Notes under the pieces: generated by a model
Database searches by the model: none
Told to the model about the DNA's origin: nothing
The model's input: the letters and a program-made list of their open reading frames with translations, nothing else
Position numbers and translations under genes: made by a program
Source of the DNA: Cristatella mucedo
Taxonomy: Eukaryota > Bryozoa > Phylactolaemata > Cristatellidae
Assembly: GCA_009760855.2 (NCBI GenBank)
Contig: WPIO01000102.1
Span: forward strand, 1,366,001 to 1,426,000
Length of the DNA: 60,000 nucleotides
Reading direction: 5' to 3'
Shown here: in pieces, positions 19,195 through 28,674 of the stretch
How the letters are laid out: every line of letters begins with the position of its first letter
Numbering within the stretch: position 1 is the first letter of the stretch

Positions 19195-19920
19195 ATGATT
19201 TCAATTAGAAAAAAATCGATTATATTTGCAGTAATTTTTGCCGCAATAGCTCCAGTAATGTGGTATTTATTTTTTAGCAATGGCGATATGGCCGTTATTG
19301 AGAAAAAATCTATCCTCCGCGAGGTAAATATGCCAAAAAATAAGGATCTAGATGTTTCGTTGGAATTTGGTGGACGAGGGGTTGATGAAACCTCATTGTT
19401 GCGTAGAGATGTTAGATGGCTAAAAACCATAATTTTGTTGCAAAGTATTGTTCATAAATTGGAAAGCAATATCAATCAACATAAAACCATAGATAGAGAG
19501 CTTGATATTCTTAGGTCTATAGATTCTGGCATGATAAGTGCTGAATTATTAGCAAAAATCAATCCAGAAATGAGTGGTTTTACTGTGGATGCTATTGAGG
19601 TGGAATTTGGTTTGGTTTTGCACGATTTGGAGATCTCTTCAGCTAAAAAAATGACGGCAAAAATTATCGCTTTTATGGGACGTTATATTGGCTTTAGAGC
19701 GGTCGGCAGTATTTCTTTTAATGATAAGATCAATCAAATTGCCAATCAAATAAAGCAGCACAACTATCAAGCAGCACTCGACTCTTTAAACAACTTACAG
19801 CTGAATGGTAAAAAATTTCACAATCTAATATCAATTCTCAACTACTTTATGGCGGTTGAAAATTTAAAAAATGATATAAATCGTAGAATAATATCTTATC
19901 TTTTGACGGATGCTCAATAA
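19195..19920 (+). CDS. single-pass membrane protein, mitofilin (COG4223)-like C-terminus
   Basis: 241 aa. An N-terminal basic stretch and one transmembrane helix (IIFAVIFAAIAPVMWYLFF) precede a helical periplasmic region. The C-terminal part (FMGRYIGFRAVG, then a helix pair with YQAALDSLNNL) recalls the end of the alphaproteobacterial COG4223/Mic60-like proteins, which have RVRxVG followed by GDxxxALxxLxxL. This is a pattern resemblance only. It overlaps the rimM start by 11 bases, so co-translation is likely. Confidence 0.6.
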   Translation: MISIRKKSIIFAVIFAAIAPVMWYLFFSNGDMAVIEKKSILREVNMPKNKDLDVSLEFGGRGVDETSLLRRDVRWLKTIILLQSIVHKLESNINQHKTIDRELDILRSIDSGMISAELLAKINPEMSGFTVDAIEVEFGLVLHDLEISSAKKMTAKIIAFMGRYIGFRAVGSISFNDKINQIANQIKQHNYQAALDSLNNLQLNGKKFHNLISILNYFMAVENLKNDINRRIISYLLTDAQ

Positions 19921-20443
19921 TTTCGCAACAATTGCCAAAATTATTGGCCCCCATGGTAAAAAAAACAAACTCCGTATTTTAGTTTTTATAGATCACGATA
20001 TCTTTAGAGATTTGCTTTTAGGTGGTAAAATTTTTCTAGCAGATTCTTCTTATTTGAATGTTTTGGATGTTAGTTTTTATCAAGAGTTTGCAACTGTTGC
20101 ATTAGAAAAAGAATTTCAAGGCTTGGATTTTTTTACCAACAAAGAGCTTTTTGTTGCCAGAGATGAGGTGCTGGAAGATGGAGAAGTATTGGCTAGCGAT
20201 CTTATGGGTTTGAGAGTTATGGTTGAGGTTGATGCTGAATTGGTAGAATACGGCTATATTACCGATTTTATGAATTATGGCGCTGGGGATATTTTTGAAA
20301 TTACCGCAAACTCTACCGATATTAAGGAATTGTTTTTATGGAACGATAGTAACTTTCCCAAGATGGACTTGCGGGCAGGTTATGTGGTTTTTTGCAGACC
20401 AGAGTTTGTTTTGGTGGAATCTGCAGATTTAAAGCATAAATAA
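19910..20443 (+). CDS. rimM: ribosome maturation factor RimM
   Basis: 177 aa. Binds S19 and helps mature the 30S head. The N-terminal domain begins FATIAKIIGPHGKKNKLRI, equivalent to GxIxKPHGxxGxxRV. The PRC-barrel half shows the typical DLMGLRVMV, YGYITDFMNYGAGDIFEI order. Its usual neighbours rpsP, trmD and rplS are absent here. It is convergent with, and overlaps, the minus-strand gene at 20380. Confidence 0.85.
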   Translation: MLNNFATIAKIIGPHGKKNKLRILVFIDHDIFRDLLLGGKIFLADSSYLNVLDVSFYQEFATVALEKEFQGLDFFTNKELFVARDEVLEDGEVLASDLMGLRVMVEVDAELVEYGYITDFMNYGAGDIFEITANSTDIKELFLWNDSNFPKMDLRAGYVVFCRPEFVLVESADLKHK

Positions 20444-20994
20444 TATATCTCGGCATTTTCTGGAGGCCTGTTTCTCACCAATATTGCTCTCTTGTGGATT
20501 GTGCGTTTTGCAAAATATTTCACGTCAAGCGTTGTATAATTAATAACAATATCTAAAAAACTTGTTTCTCTGTGGCAGCGAATGGGCAAATTTATGTAGT
20601 TGTGATGTGTGTAAGTTCCGGCATCTTCGGGACAGCACAAATAAAAAGAAGGAGTGGCCAAGTGCCAGTGTTGCACATATTCACTTAGGTGCATATTTTC
20701 CACGCTACACCATCTGGCAAACAAAACATTCTGTCCGCACTTAATATCGTTTATCATGATGTTGTGGGTGGTTCTATTTCTGATGGTTAAGTTCATTACG
20801 CCAAAAATGGCATTATCTCCGTGGCGATTTTTTATTCTGCTAACGTAGTTTTGTTTCATAAAATCCAAAGAAAGCTCTATATGGATTTTGTTTTGCAGTT
20901 TATATCGAGTGAAGTCGTAAATTTGCTGTGAAATAAATGATATAATTTGGTAAATTATTTTTAAAATCATAGCAAGCGGGATGAGTGAGTTCAT
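20380..20994 (-). CDS. hypothetical protein with N-terminal hydrophobic helix
   Basis: 204 aa, ATG start. A hydrophobic N-terminal helix (IPLAMILKIIYQIISFIS) is followed by a domain with a strand pattern (FGVMNLTIRNRTTHNIMIND) such as occurs in small all-beta folds. No family is recognised. The last 63 bases run into the end of rimM on the other strand; the true stop may be real or may be the result of a lost earlier stop. Composition is coding-like, but I am only moderately sure. Confidence 0.5.
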   Translation of the reverse strand: MNSLIPLAMILKIIYQIISFISQQIYDFTRYKLQNKIHIELSLDFMKQNYVSRIKNRHGDNAIFGVMNLTIRNRTTHNIMINDIKCGQNVLFARWCSVENMHLSEYVQHWHLATPSFYLCCPEDAGTYTHHNYINLPIRCHRETSFLDIVINYTTLDVKYFAKRTIHKRAILVRNRPPENAEIYYLCFKSADSTKTNSGLQKTT

Positions 20995-21486
20995 TGGCTA
21001 AATTGTTGCGGTGCGTAAGAATGGAAGCAAGTTTTGTTTATATTGTGTCTATTTTTAATCTATATTTTGTTAACTGATGATGGCGATGGCGTTGATTATT
21101 CTTGATTTATATCATTTGGCTACAATCTTTTGTTGTTTGCTGTTAGGTATTGATATCGCAGCTTGTATTATATTTTTCTATGTAATGCTAATTTTTTGCA
21201 ATAATTTGCGGCATTGATGGTTATTTTGCAGGCCGTGATTGGCAGGCGCAATTGCCGCCTTTTTGCTGTATGTTGCAACGTGAAGATGCTTATTTTGATG
21301 GTAATTTTTTATCTTGGCTTAGAAGATTTTTATTATGGAGATTAATATTGATGTCGTTTGTGGTCTATTTTGTGTGCAATTTTTTCTATCTATTTTTATG
21401 GGAAAATTGCTATTTGATAACATTAAATACGAGAGAAATTATTTCCAGATGTTTTTTATTCTGGGTTGATCGATTCTTGATAAATT
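20995..21486. other. spacer
   Basis: A plus-strand frame at 21252-21527 exists, but it is Phe/Leu-rich in the way AT-rich noncoding DNA is, and it runs into the repair gene. No feature is supported. Confidence 0.35.
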
Positions 21487-21924
21487 TTATCTATCGATAT
21501 TGTTTTGTGTTTTATTGGAAGACTTGATTGGTGTTTTTTTATACCAATTTGGCTTTTCTGCAAGTTTTTGATTTATTCTTTCAACAACTATTGATATATC
21601 TATTTCTGAAGGATGCCAGTCATTTTTACAATAATCAGGAAAAAGGTCGAATCTAAATTCCTTATCTTGAATTGCAAAATCCCGTAAAAACAATTCTTCT
21701 TTAATGCTAACGAATCTTTTTTTAAGATAGAGTCCTTTATTGTAAAAAAACTTCACATGTCCGGTGTTTAGTGTAAAATGCGACGGTATTTCAGATAAAG
21801 AAAATCCACCAGCTTTCTTAAGACTTCTTTGCAGTGCCATTGGCACGTGCTGAATTTCTCGATATTCGGCCATCAAATGTTGATCGTAAAGATTTGATGG
21901 ATCAATGAGATTTATTCTGGTCAC
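21487..21924 (-). CDS. pyrimidine-dimer DNA glycosylase, T4 endonuclease V (DenV) family
   Basis: 145 aa, close to phage T4 endonuclease V in length and order. The N-terminus MTRINL has Thr2, the nucleophile exposed after Met removal. DQHLMAEYRE carries Arg22 and the catalytic Glu23 at exactly the T4 positions. GHVKFFYNKGLYLKKR and the C-terminal KPNWYKK match the DNA-contacting parts. The enzyme excises cyclobutane dimers and nicks the abasic site. It begins 12 bases after gltX and is probably co-transcribed with it. Phage or lateral origin is inferred. Confidence 0.9.
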   Translation of the reverse strand: MTRINLIDPSNLYDQHLMAEYREIQHVPMALQRSLKKAGGFSLSEIPSHFTLNTGHVKFFYNKGLYLKKRFVSIKEELFLRDFAIQDKEFRFDLFPDYCKNDWHPSEIDISIVVERINQKLAEKPNWYKKTPIKSSNKTQNNIDR

Positions 21925-21936
21925 TCTTGATAAATT

Positions 21937-23316
21937 TTATACCGCCAATACTCGAAGAATAGATTCTTCTTTGCCTAAAATGTTAACTATTGTGGAAATT
22001 GCGGTGGAATCTGTTTTGCCAATCAACATTGCCCTTATAAGAGGTCCAACTTGTGGAAATTTATAGCCATGAGATTTTAAAAATAGATTAAAATCAGTGG
22101 AAAAATTGTTAAAATCTGCCGTTTGGATAAAAGTTTTAAGCTTGCAAACTATCTCGGCATTTTCGCTGATGATATTTTTTGCCTGATCTGATGTTTGGTG
22201 TTCGCTATCTGGTAGAAAATTCCAGATCCAATCAATTATCTCAACTATTGTTGATTGTTTTTTCATTTCTTCAATTCCCCGCTGTATTATTTCTTTATCA
22301 TTATTGCTTAATATGTAACCACGCAATCTGCTAAGCTCTTCAGATACTTTTTCGAACAACTGTCGATCGCTCATGTTTTGTATGTAGCATGAGTTAATGT
22401 GATTTAGTTTGTCAAAATCAAATCTTGATGGCGACTTTCCAACTCTTTCAAGGGAAAATAATTCAATAGCTTCACCCATTGTTAGGTATGGTTTTTCCGT
22501 TTGCGCACTCCAACCTAACTGCATCAAATAAGAGCAAATAGCTTCTGGCAAGTAGCCCAGATTTTGATAATCCGAAACGGCTACTGCGTTTTTACGCTTT
22601 GAAAGCTTCTTACCCTCTATGTCGTGTAGTAGTGGAAGGTGGGCAAATTTAGGAACCGAAGCTCCAAGTGCTTGATATATTATGGCTTGTTTTGGTGTGT
22701 TGCTGATGTGATCGTCTCCACGAATAATGTGAGTTATATTCATTTCAATGTCATCCGCTACAACCGCAAGCATATAGGTTGCAAAGCCATCTGATCTCAA
22801 TAGCACCAAATCTTCCAAATCTTCATTATTAAATTCTATTGCACCATGAATTATATCTTGTATGATGGTTTTTCCAGCTGGAACCTTTAATCTTATTGTT
22901 GGTTTGATGTCTTTTGGAGTGGGGAGATTTTCATCTCTCCAGATTGGATTGTAGCGATAAATTTTTCCCTCTAGTTGTGCCTCTTCTCTTAATTTTGCCA
23001 ATTCTTCCATGTTGTCATAAGCATAGTATGCGGAGCCATTTTCAATCATTGATAATGCTGCCGCCTTGTGTTTTTCTGTATTTGTAATTTGATAGACAAT
23101 CTCTCCATCCCATTGGAGTTGTAGCCAATTTAGGCCATCAATTATTGCCTGTTTGGATTTTTCCGTAGAACGCTCTAAGTCTGTATCCTCAATTCTCAAT
23201 AAAAACTTGCCATTATTTTTTTTTGCAAAAAGATAGTTAAACAAGGCAGTTCTAGCTCCGCCAATGTGTAGCATTCCGGTTGGAGAGGGAGCGAATCTTG
23301 TAATAATTTTTTCCAT
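21937..23316 (-). CDS. gltX: glutamyl-tRNA synthetase
   Basis: 459 aa class I synthetase. Signatures: RFAPSPTGMLHIGGARTALF with the HIGH-type motif, RIEDTD, and KLSKRKNA as the KMSKS loop. The length fits the discriminating or non-discriminating bacterial enzyme. Alphaproteobacteria usually charge tRNA-Gln through this enzyme plus GatCAB. It heads a two-gene minus-strand unit with the repair gene. Confidence 0.95.
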   Translation of the reverse strand: MEKIITRFAPSPTGMLHIGGARTALFNYLFAKKNNGKFLLRIEDTDLERSTEKSKQAIIDGLNWLQLQWDGEIVYQITNTEKHKAAALSMIENGSAYYAYDNMEELAKLREEAQLEGKIYRYNPIWRDENLPTPKDIKPTIRLKVPAGKTIIQDIIHGAIEFNNEDLEDLVLLRSDGFATYMLAVVADDIEMNITHIIRGDDHISNTPKQAIIYQALGASVPKFAHLPLLHDIEGKKLSKRKNAVAVSDYQNLGYLPEAICSYLMQLGWSAQTEKPYLTMGEAIELFSLERVGKSPSRFDFDKLNHINSCYIQNMSDRQLFEKVSEELSRLRGYILSNNDKEIIQRGIEEMKKQSTIVEIIDWIWNFLPDSEHQTSDQAKNIISENAEIVCKLKTFIQTADFNNFSTDFNLFLKSHGYKFPQVGPLIRAMLIGKTDSTAISTIVNILGKEESILRVLAV

Positions 23317-24883
23317 AAGGCTGTAAGATATTGATCAATTATTTTTGTCTGCGATGGTGCTTTTTTATTTTCCAGCATAAAGATAAATCTTTTTTCACTT
23401 TACTTATTTTAAGTGGTGGTGGTTTACCTTTATTTTTGCATTATTTTGATTTGTTGATCTGTGCTAGTTTCTATCTTTGTTGTGGTATTTTTGCATAATT
23501 GACACTTGATTATTTTTATTTGCTTATATCTTATATAATGCCTCTTCAGAAAAATACGCAGAATTTTTTTTGATTCTGGTTTTTTGTGTGACATGCAAAG
23601 TTTTTTGATAATTATGGTAACTTTTTGCAAATTTACATTACGCAATGTTGGATTGCATATTTTTATTAATGCGTGCAGGTATCTTTAGATTTTGTAACTC
23701 CAAAAACTTAATTAAAAAAGCTTTTACCAACAACAATCAAAAGTATTTTTGCAAATATTGTAAAGGTTATCAAAGACTGAAGATAAAAGAATCTTATATG
23801 ATAATAAAAACACTAAAATTAGCTTAGAATTAAGGTAAGGCAAATTGCAAAAACCTTAATTCTTCTTGAGGGTAAAAATTTACTATCAAAAAATCAAAAG
23901 ATGGATAAACAATAACTACAAACATCTTCAGCTTGATATTAACGAAGAAGACATCAATAAAATCTCAGAAAACATTGAAATTAATGAATTGCATACTTTT
24001 CTTAAAAAAGTCAAGCAAAGCCACCTTTGGACTGCTATCATTACAAACGCAATGCATCTTGATAAATTATGATCGCATCCAGTTTAACATCAACAGCAAT
24101 TAAACTTTTCGATAAGATAAAACATCATAAAATTAAGTATTTTTGCACCGTCCTTCATCTTTTGAATATAAAACATTTGAACAATTTGCCATGTCTGAAG
24201 TGAGCAGATTTTCTCTTTAAGCACAGTTATTAAACAATAATGAAGATTTGCGTTGGCTTGGGCTTCTTGACAATGCAGTGAAGGCTCTTGCAGAGTTAAA
24301 ACTTGCGAATGTTAAGCATTCTTTTGATTTAATTTACGAAAGAGCAAGACAGATAGAAATTATACTTACAATGAAGATTTGCCCTCGCAAAACATATCAA
24401 CAGATTTTCTCTTGAATTTAAGCAAGTCAGATACGCGCTTAGTTGAGATCTTTAATGCCAGATTGAGTCATATTGAGTCATTATGTTGCAAGTAAGCAGG
24501 AGAACTACGTACAATAAAAAATCAAGAGAAAATCTATATATAAATGTTATAAATGTACCGCTATGGATAAAAAGTGATAAGTGGATAGAGGGTGGTGTTT
24601 GGGTGTTGATTCCTAGAGATTGGATTGTTTTGTAAATGCAGCCAATTAACTAGATTAATTATTTGCTGAAGTAATTTTGTTATTATTCTTAAACAATATT
24701 TCCGCCCATTTACACTCTGATTGTATTGCTGCCGGATATGGTCGATTTGCGAGAGTGTTTTTTTGATTGAAGCGAGGGTTTGCAACGCTTCTTTTGCCTC
24801 TTTTTTTAAAAATATTTATTACAATAAATTTTTTCACTATATTTTATAGCTATTATCGATTTTTTTAGCTTGGGGCGGTTGTG
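23317..24883. other. 1.5-kb decayed spacer
   Basis: Contains the IS1-family remnant (23660-24072) and a further coding-like remnant around 24215-24500. In the latter, two frames joined near 24350 encode a helical peptide (LRWLGLLDNAVKALAELKLA, then NEDLPSQNISTDFLLNLSKS). It carries small direct repeats of a 12-15 base motif near 24239 and 24372. Its origin was not identified. Confidence 0.45.
23660..24072 (+). pseudogene. IS1-family transposase remnant (InsA/InsB-like)
   Basis: The first piece (23645-23827) encodes FCNSKNLIKKAFTNNNQKYFCKYC, an InsA-type zinc ribbon followed by basic residues. The second piece (23866-24072) ends IEINELHTFLKKVKQSHLWTAI, the InsB start of the DDE domain. The frame changes and stops between them show it is dead. 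The rest of the DDE domain is absent and no terminal repeats were found. Confidence 0.6.
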
Positions 24884-26266
24884 TTAGCTGATTATTTCGC
24901 AATCAAAGCTATTGGCGTTGATTGCTTTAACTTTTGCTTTAAAAATCTGACCAAACATTCTTTCTTTAACTGATTCGGAAGGCGTATTTACAACCGCAAG
25001 CTGACCAAAAGTAGTTCTTCCGCCAATTTGATTGGATGAGCGAAGGTTTTTGTTATCGAACAGAATGTCTATCTCTTTATTTAAAAAATCTTTATTAAAA
25101 GACATCCTTTGTTGCTCAAGTAGATCTTGTAATGTTTGCAATCTGGCAGACTTAATTTCTTCTGATATCTGATTTTTAGTTTCGGCGGGAGTGCCAGGTC
25201 TTGGCGAGTATTTAAAAGAGAAGCATTGGGAGTAAAATTTTATTTCCTTCACTAATTTGATAGTTTCTTCAAAGTCTTCGTCGGTCTCGCCGGGGAATCC
25301 AACTATAAAATCTGAAGAAAAAATAATCTCCGGACGGACTTGGCGTAATTTTTCCATTACATTCAAATAATAGCTTCTATCGTGGTTTCTGTTCATTAAC
25401 TTCAATATTCTGTCGGATCCAGATTGGACTGGCAAATTTAACAGTGGCATAAGTTTTTTTTCGCAGCCATGCATTGCAATTAAATCCGAACTCATATCTT
25501 TTGGGTGCGATGTGGTGTAGCGTATTCTTTCAATTGCTTCAATATCTGCAATTTTGCTTATAAGCTGCGCTAAATTCCACTTTCTGCCTACGCCATCAAT
25601 GCCATGAAAGGCATTAACATTTTGACCCAAAAGAACTATTTCTTTTGTTCCAGCATTGGCATTTTTTCTCACTTCATCTAAAATATAGTCTACATTTTTA
25701 GATATTTCAGCTCCTCTGGTATAGGGAACAACGCAGAAAGTGCAAAATTTATCACAACCCTCTTGTACGGTTATAAAAACTGAAGGCTTACCTAGTTGAG
25801 ATTGTGAGGTTATTTTTTCTTCTTGCAGGTAGTCAAATTTATCATCCATTTTAAAATCTAAGGACGATTGTTTGGTTTTTGATTCATGAAAGTTATTCAG
25901 CAATTTTGGCAGATCGGCATAGGCACCGGGGCCAACAATAATATCTACCGCATTATTACGAGAAAAAATCTCCTCCGCCTCCGCCTGTGCCACACATCCA
26001 GCAACAATCAAAACCATTTCCTTTCCATTTTGCTGCATAGCTATTTTCTCTCTCTTTATTCTGCCCAGTTCGGAATATAGCTTTTCTGTTGCTTTTTCTC
26101 TTATGTGACAAGTGTTGAGCAGTACGATATTTGCACCAACATAGGAATCCGTCTCGCTCAGGCCAAGGCTGGACATTATATTGGTTATTTTTTCGCTATC
26201 GTGAATATTCATCTGACAGCCATAGGTTTTTATAAAAAAAGTGGCGCCGTTGCTGGTTTCTATCAT
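24884..26266 (-). CDS. miaB: tRNA-2-methylthio-N6-dimethylallyladenosine synthase MiaB
   Basis: 460 aa radical SAM methylthiotransferase acting on i6A37 made by MiaA (35196-36368). The N-terminal domain has FIKTYGCQMN, NTCHIREKA and AGCVAQ, giving three cluster cysteines. The radical SAM motif is CDKFCTFC, and a C-terminal TRAM domain ends the protein. Usual length. The gene is isolated, with a 247-base upstream spacer. Confidence 0.95.
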   Translation of the reverse strand: MIETSNGATFFIKTYGCQMNIHDSEKITNIMSSLGLSETDSYVGANIVLLNTCHIREKATEKLYSELGRIKREKIAMQQNGKEMVLIVAGCVAQAEAEEIFSRNNAVDIIVGPGAYADLPKLLNNFHESKTKQSSLDFKMDDKFDYLQEEKITSQSQLGKPSVFITVQEGCDKFCTFCVVPYTRGAEISKNVDYILDEVRKNANAGTKEIVLLGQNVNAFHGIDGVGRKWNLAQLISKIADIEAIERIRYTTSHPKDMSSDLIAMHGCEKKLMPLLNLPVQSGSDRILKLMNRNHDRSYYLNVMEKLRQVRPEIIFSSDFIVGFPGETDEDFEETIKLVKEIKFYSQCFSFKYSPRPGTPAETKNQISEEIKSARLQTLQDLLEQQRMSFNKDFLNKEIDILFDNKNLRSSNQIGGRTTFGQLAVVNTPSESVKERMFGQIFKAKVKAINANSFDCEIIS

Positions 26267-26513
26267 GTTTTACAGATGCGATAAGATTGTTATTGTTTGT
26301 GCTGTGTGCGTAATTGCAAAAATCAACAAAAAAATATTAAATCACAAATAATTTATATAAGCTTGGGTGTCTGTTGTGCTGCAAGCGCATTATGCATAAG
26401 CGTGATTAGCTTTGCTTTTTTGGTGGCGTTGTTTAATTTTGTTTGACTATTAATTTATTTTTAGCCTTGGCATTTTTTGTGCGGTCTTTTGTTTTTTATT
26501 TATATGGTTTGAT

Positions 26514-27065
26514 ATGTCTAAACACAAGCCTGTTTTTGTTAGTGCGGTTGCCAACACCTTGCTTAAATTAGGACGTAAGGCAAATGAGCCTATCACCAAC
26601 TTAAAAATGCAAAAATTGCTATATTTTGCAAATGGTTTTTGTTATGCCGCTTTAGATTGTTTGTTATTTGAAGAGGAAATGCAGGCTTGGCAATATGGCC
26701 CAGTTGTGCCAGAGATTTATTATGAGTTTAAGCACTTCGGTAGAGAGCCAATAGAGGGCTATGCCACTTTTTGGACTCCGGAAATGGATAGCGGCCCAAG
26801 TGAAATATTTTTAACCACACAACATGGAGAGCTTTTTGATATTGTTCGTATGGTTTTTGATTGTTTTGGCTATAGAACTTCCACAGGTTTAGTATCTGCT
26901 AGCCACGAAGCTGGTCCATGGAAGCGTTATTATAACGATGGAAAGCGTGATGTTAAGATTACACTCAATCCAGAAGATAAGAAGTTTTTTGCCGAGCTGA
27001 TTAATGAATTTCTTGATAGTTTTGATGATAACTCTGGCATTGCTGGTGTCGTGTCTGACTCTTGA
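26514..27065 (+). CDS. Panacea-domain (DUF4065) protein, candidate antitoxin
   Basis: 183 aa. The Panacea pattern is clear: LKMQKLLYFANGFCYA near residue 30, then AWQYGPVVPEIYYEFKHFG. The family includes SocA, an adaptor that delivers SocB to ClpXP, and antitoxins that neutralise diverse toxins (PanAT systems). It is followed with no gap by a small membrane protein gene (27096), which makes a toxin-antitoxin pair plausible. Confidence 0.85.
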   Translation: MSKHKPVFVSAVANTLLKLGRKANEPITNLKMQKLLYFANGFCYAALDCLLFEEEMQAWQYGPVVPEIYYEFKHFGREPIEGYATFWTPEMDSGPSEIFLTTQHGELFDIVRMVFDCFGYRTSTGLVSASHEAGPWKRYYNDGKRDVKITLNPEDKKFFAELINEFLDSFDDNSGIAGVVSDS

Positions 27066-27095
27066 TTGTTTTGTGCGTATTTAGTGTTTTTACAT

Positions 27096-27587
27096 ATGGA
27101 TGATGACTTATTAAAAAAATTCTTTAAAAGATATTCGAAGAAGTCTGATTGCGATTATGAATCATCCTATAACAGTGAAGTGAAAGTTGATCGGAAAGAC
27201 TCTAGCAACAAGTACGGCGAGGAGCACCACAAACAACAAACAACAATAATTAAAGCCAAGTCTGGTGAATTGGGGGCAAAAATAGATTTTTGGTATCACA
27301 ACGCCTTAAAATGCCTAGCCGGAGTTTTGGTTTGCGGTATTGTGGTTAATTTCAATAAGGTGGTTTGGAATAATTTGCTCGGCAAGGGAGATGATTATTT
27401 ATTCATTGGAAAGATTGTGAAGGCTTTATTTTTGCCAGTTGTGGAAGTTGCAAATGCCATTCAAAGCAAAGAAAACTTTATAGTTGTATCAATTTTTCTG
27501 TTAATATTTTTTGGTATAATAAAAGTAACGCCAAAATTATTGAATAAGCTTTTATCAAGCTCGGAAGATAAAAAATCCATCAAATAA
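27096..27587 (+). CDS. two-helix membrane protein downstream of Panacea gene
   Basis: About 163 aa from ATG 27096; a TTG at 27066 would extend it. A highly charged N-terminal region (MDDDLLKKFFKRYSKKSD and onward) precedes one hydrophobic stretch (CLAGVLVCGIVVNF) and a second C-terminal helix (FIVVSIFLLIFFGIIKV) with a Lys-rich tail. No family is recognised. It is tandem with the DUF4065 gene, so it may be the toxin partner; membrane-acting toxins are known in Panacea systems. That role is inference. Confidence 0.6.
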   Translation: MDDDLLKKFFKRYSKKSDCDYESSYNSEVKVDRKDSSNKYGEEHHKQQTTIIKAKSGELGAKIDFWYHNALKCLAGVLVCGIVVNFNKVVWNNLLGKGDDYLFIGKIVKALFLPVVEVANAIQSKENFIVVSIFLLIFFGIIKVTPKLLNKLLSSSEDKKSIK

Positions 27588-28674
27588 TTATCATATAAAT
27601 AATTGCTAGCAAAAATCTGTATTTTTCTTTCAATTTATTCGCTGCTGTTAATATGGCAAAACTTGCCTATTCCTTGCGTATCTCATTTGCTTGCATTGTC
27701 TTTTCTTGCAACGGCTGATATTATTGCTTTAGTACAAGACGCCGTTATCCAAGCTATAAATAAGACTTAATAGCGCAGTTTCTGAGTTTTCATTTAATCC
27801 GCATTTTTGTAGCTGTGTGGATAAAGCTTTCAAATGCTCCACAAGGCATGCATTTGCTTCTTCTTTGGTTGTAAATAGTTCATCTTTTTATCCATCTAGA
27901 TAAATTGGATCGCCATGTCAAATTATCAAACTACTTCTGCCTTGGCCTTGCTTTGTTGCCAGTGCAAATCATTTGCATTTCTTGATAAAACTTGAGATTA
28001 ATTGATGTTTGGTAATGAGCAACATTCGCAATGCAGAAGGGATTTATGTTTAGGGATGGCTTGATTGATGCAAGGCAGGCAATATATATGCGTCATAGTT
28101 TTACATGCACAAAATTGGTCTTTTTTGATTAAATGAAAGCAAGAATGAATGGCGATTATAGTTGAAAATAGCGTTGCAAGAAATTGCATTACATGATTTG
28201 CCATAAGTGGTGCACTGAGTGGTAAAAATGGCATCAAAAAAGATGCCTATGTTGCTTTTTCATTCAATTCCGAACCGACGGAAATTGATGATCTGACAAA
28301 AAGCTTGCATCGAATGAAATACTACAATGCAAATTATGGCGACATGATGTCTGAAATATTGAGTTTTGAGATTGATGATGATTGCGGCGCAGCTAACACT
28401 CTACTTTTGATAATTATGTTCTTGGTGCTGATCTTAACTTGTGTATTTCGTCCTGGTTTTATTTTTTTGAAAAGATGAAGTTGTTAGAATTGAATTTGTG
28501 AGTTTGCCAAAAGCCGCTTATTTGTTTTGTAATGCGGGTAATAGTTGTGTTTTTATTGTTGCTATGTGTGTTTGTTTTTTATATAGGTATAATATAATTT
28601 TATTATTGTGTTTAAAGATAATATAATTAATTATACACACTAAAAATTGTTTTTTTAATTAAATTTTTATTATC
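27588..28674. other. 1.1-kb spacer with two coding remnants
   Basis: On the minus strand 27735-27905 encodes about 55 coding-like residues (LFTTKEEANACLVEHLKALS, then a short tail) behind an in-frame stop. On the plus strand about 28196-28478 encodes an open remnant (DAYVAFSFNSEPTEIDDLTK, then a C-terminal hydrophobic helix) without a start codon. Neither is assignable. The AT-rich end is the leader of the next gene. Confidence 0.4.

Noticed and set aside
24561-24837. Minus-strand frames before miaB
   Set aside because: Two overlapping frames in conflict, no domain, and composition like random AT-rich DNA.
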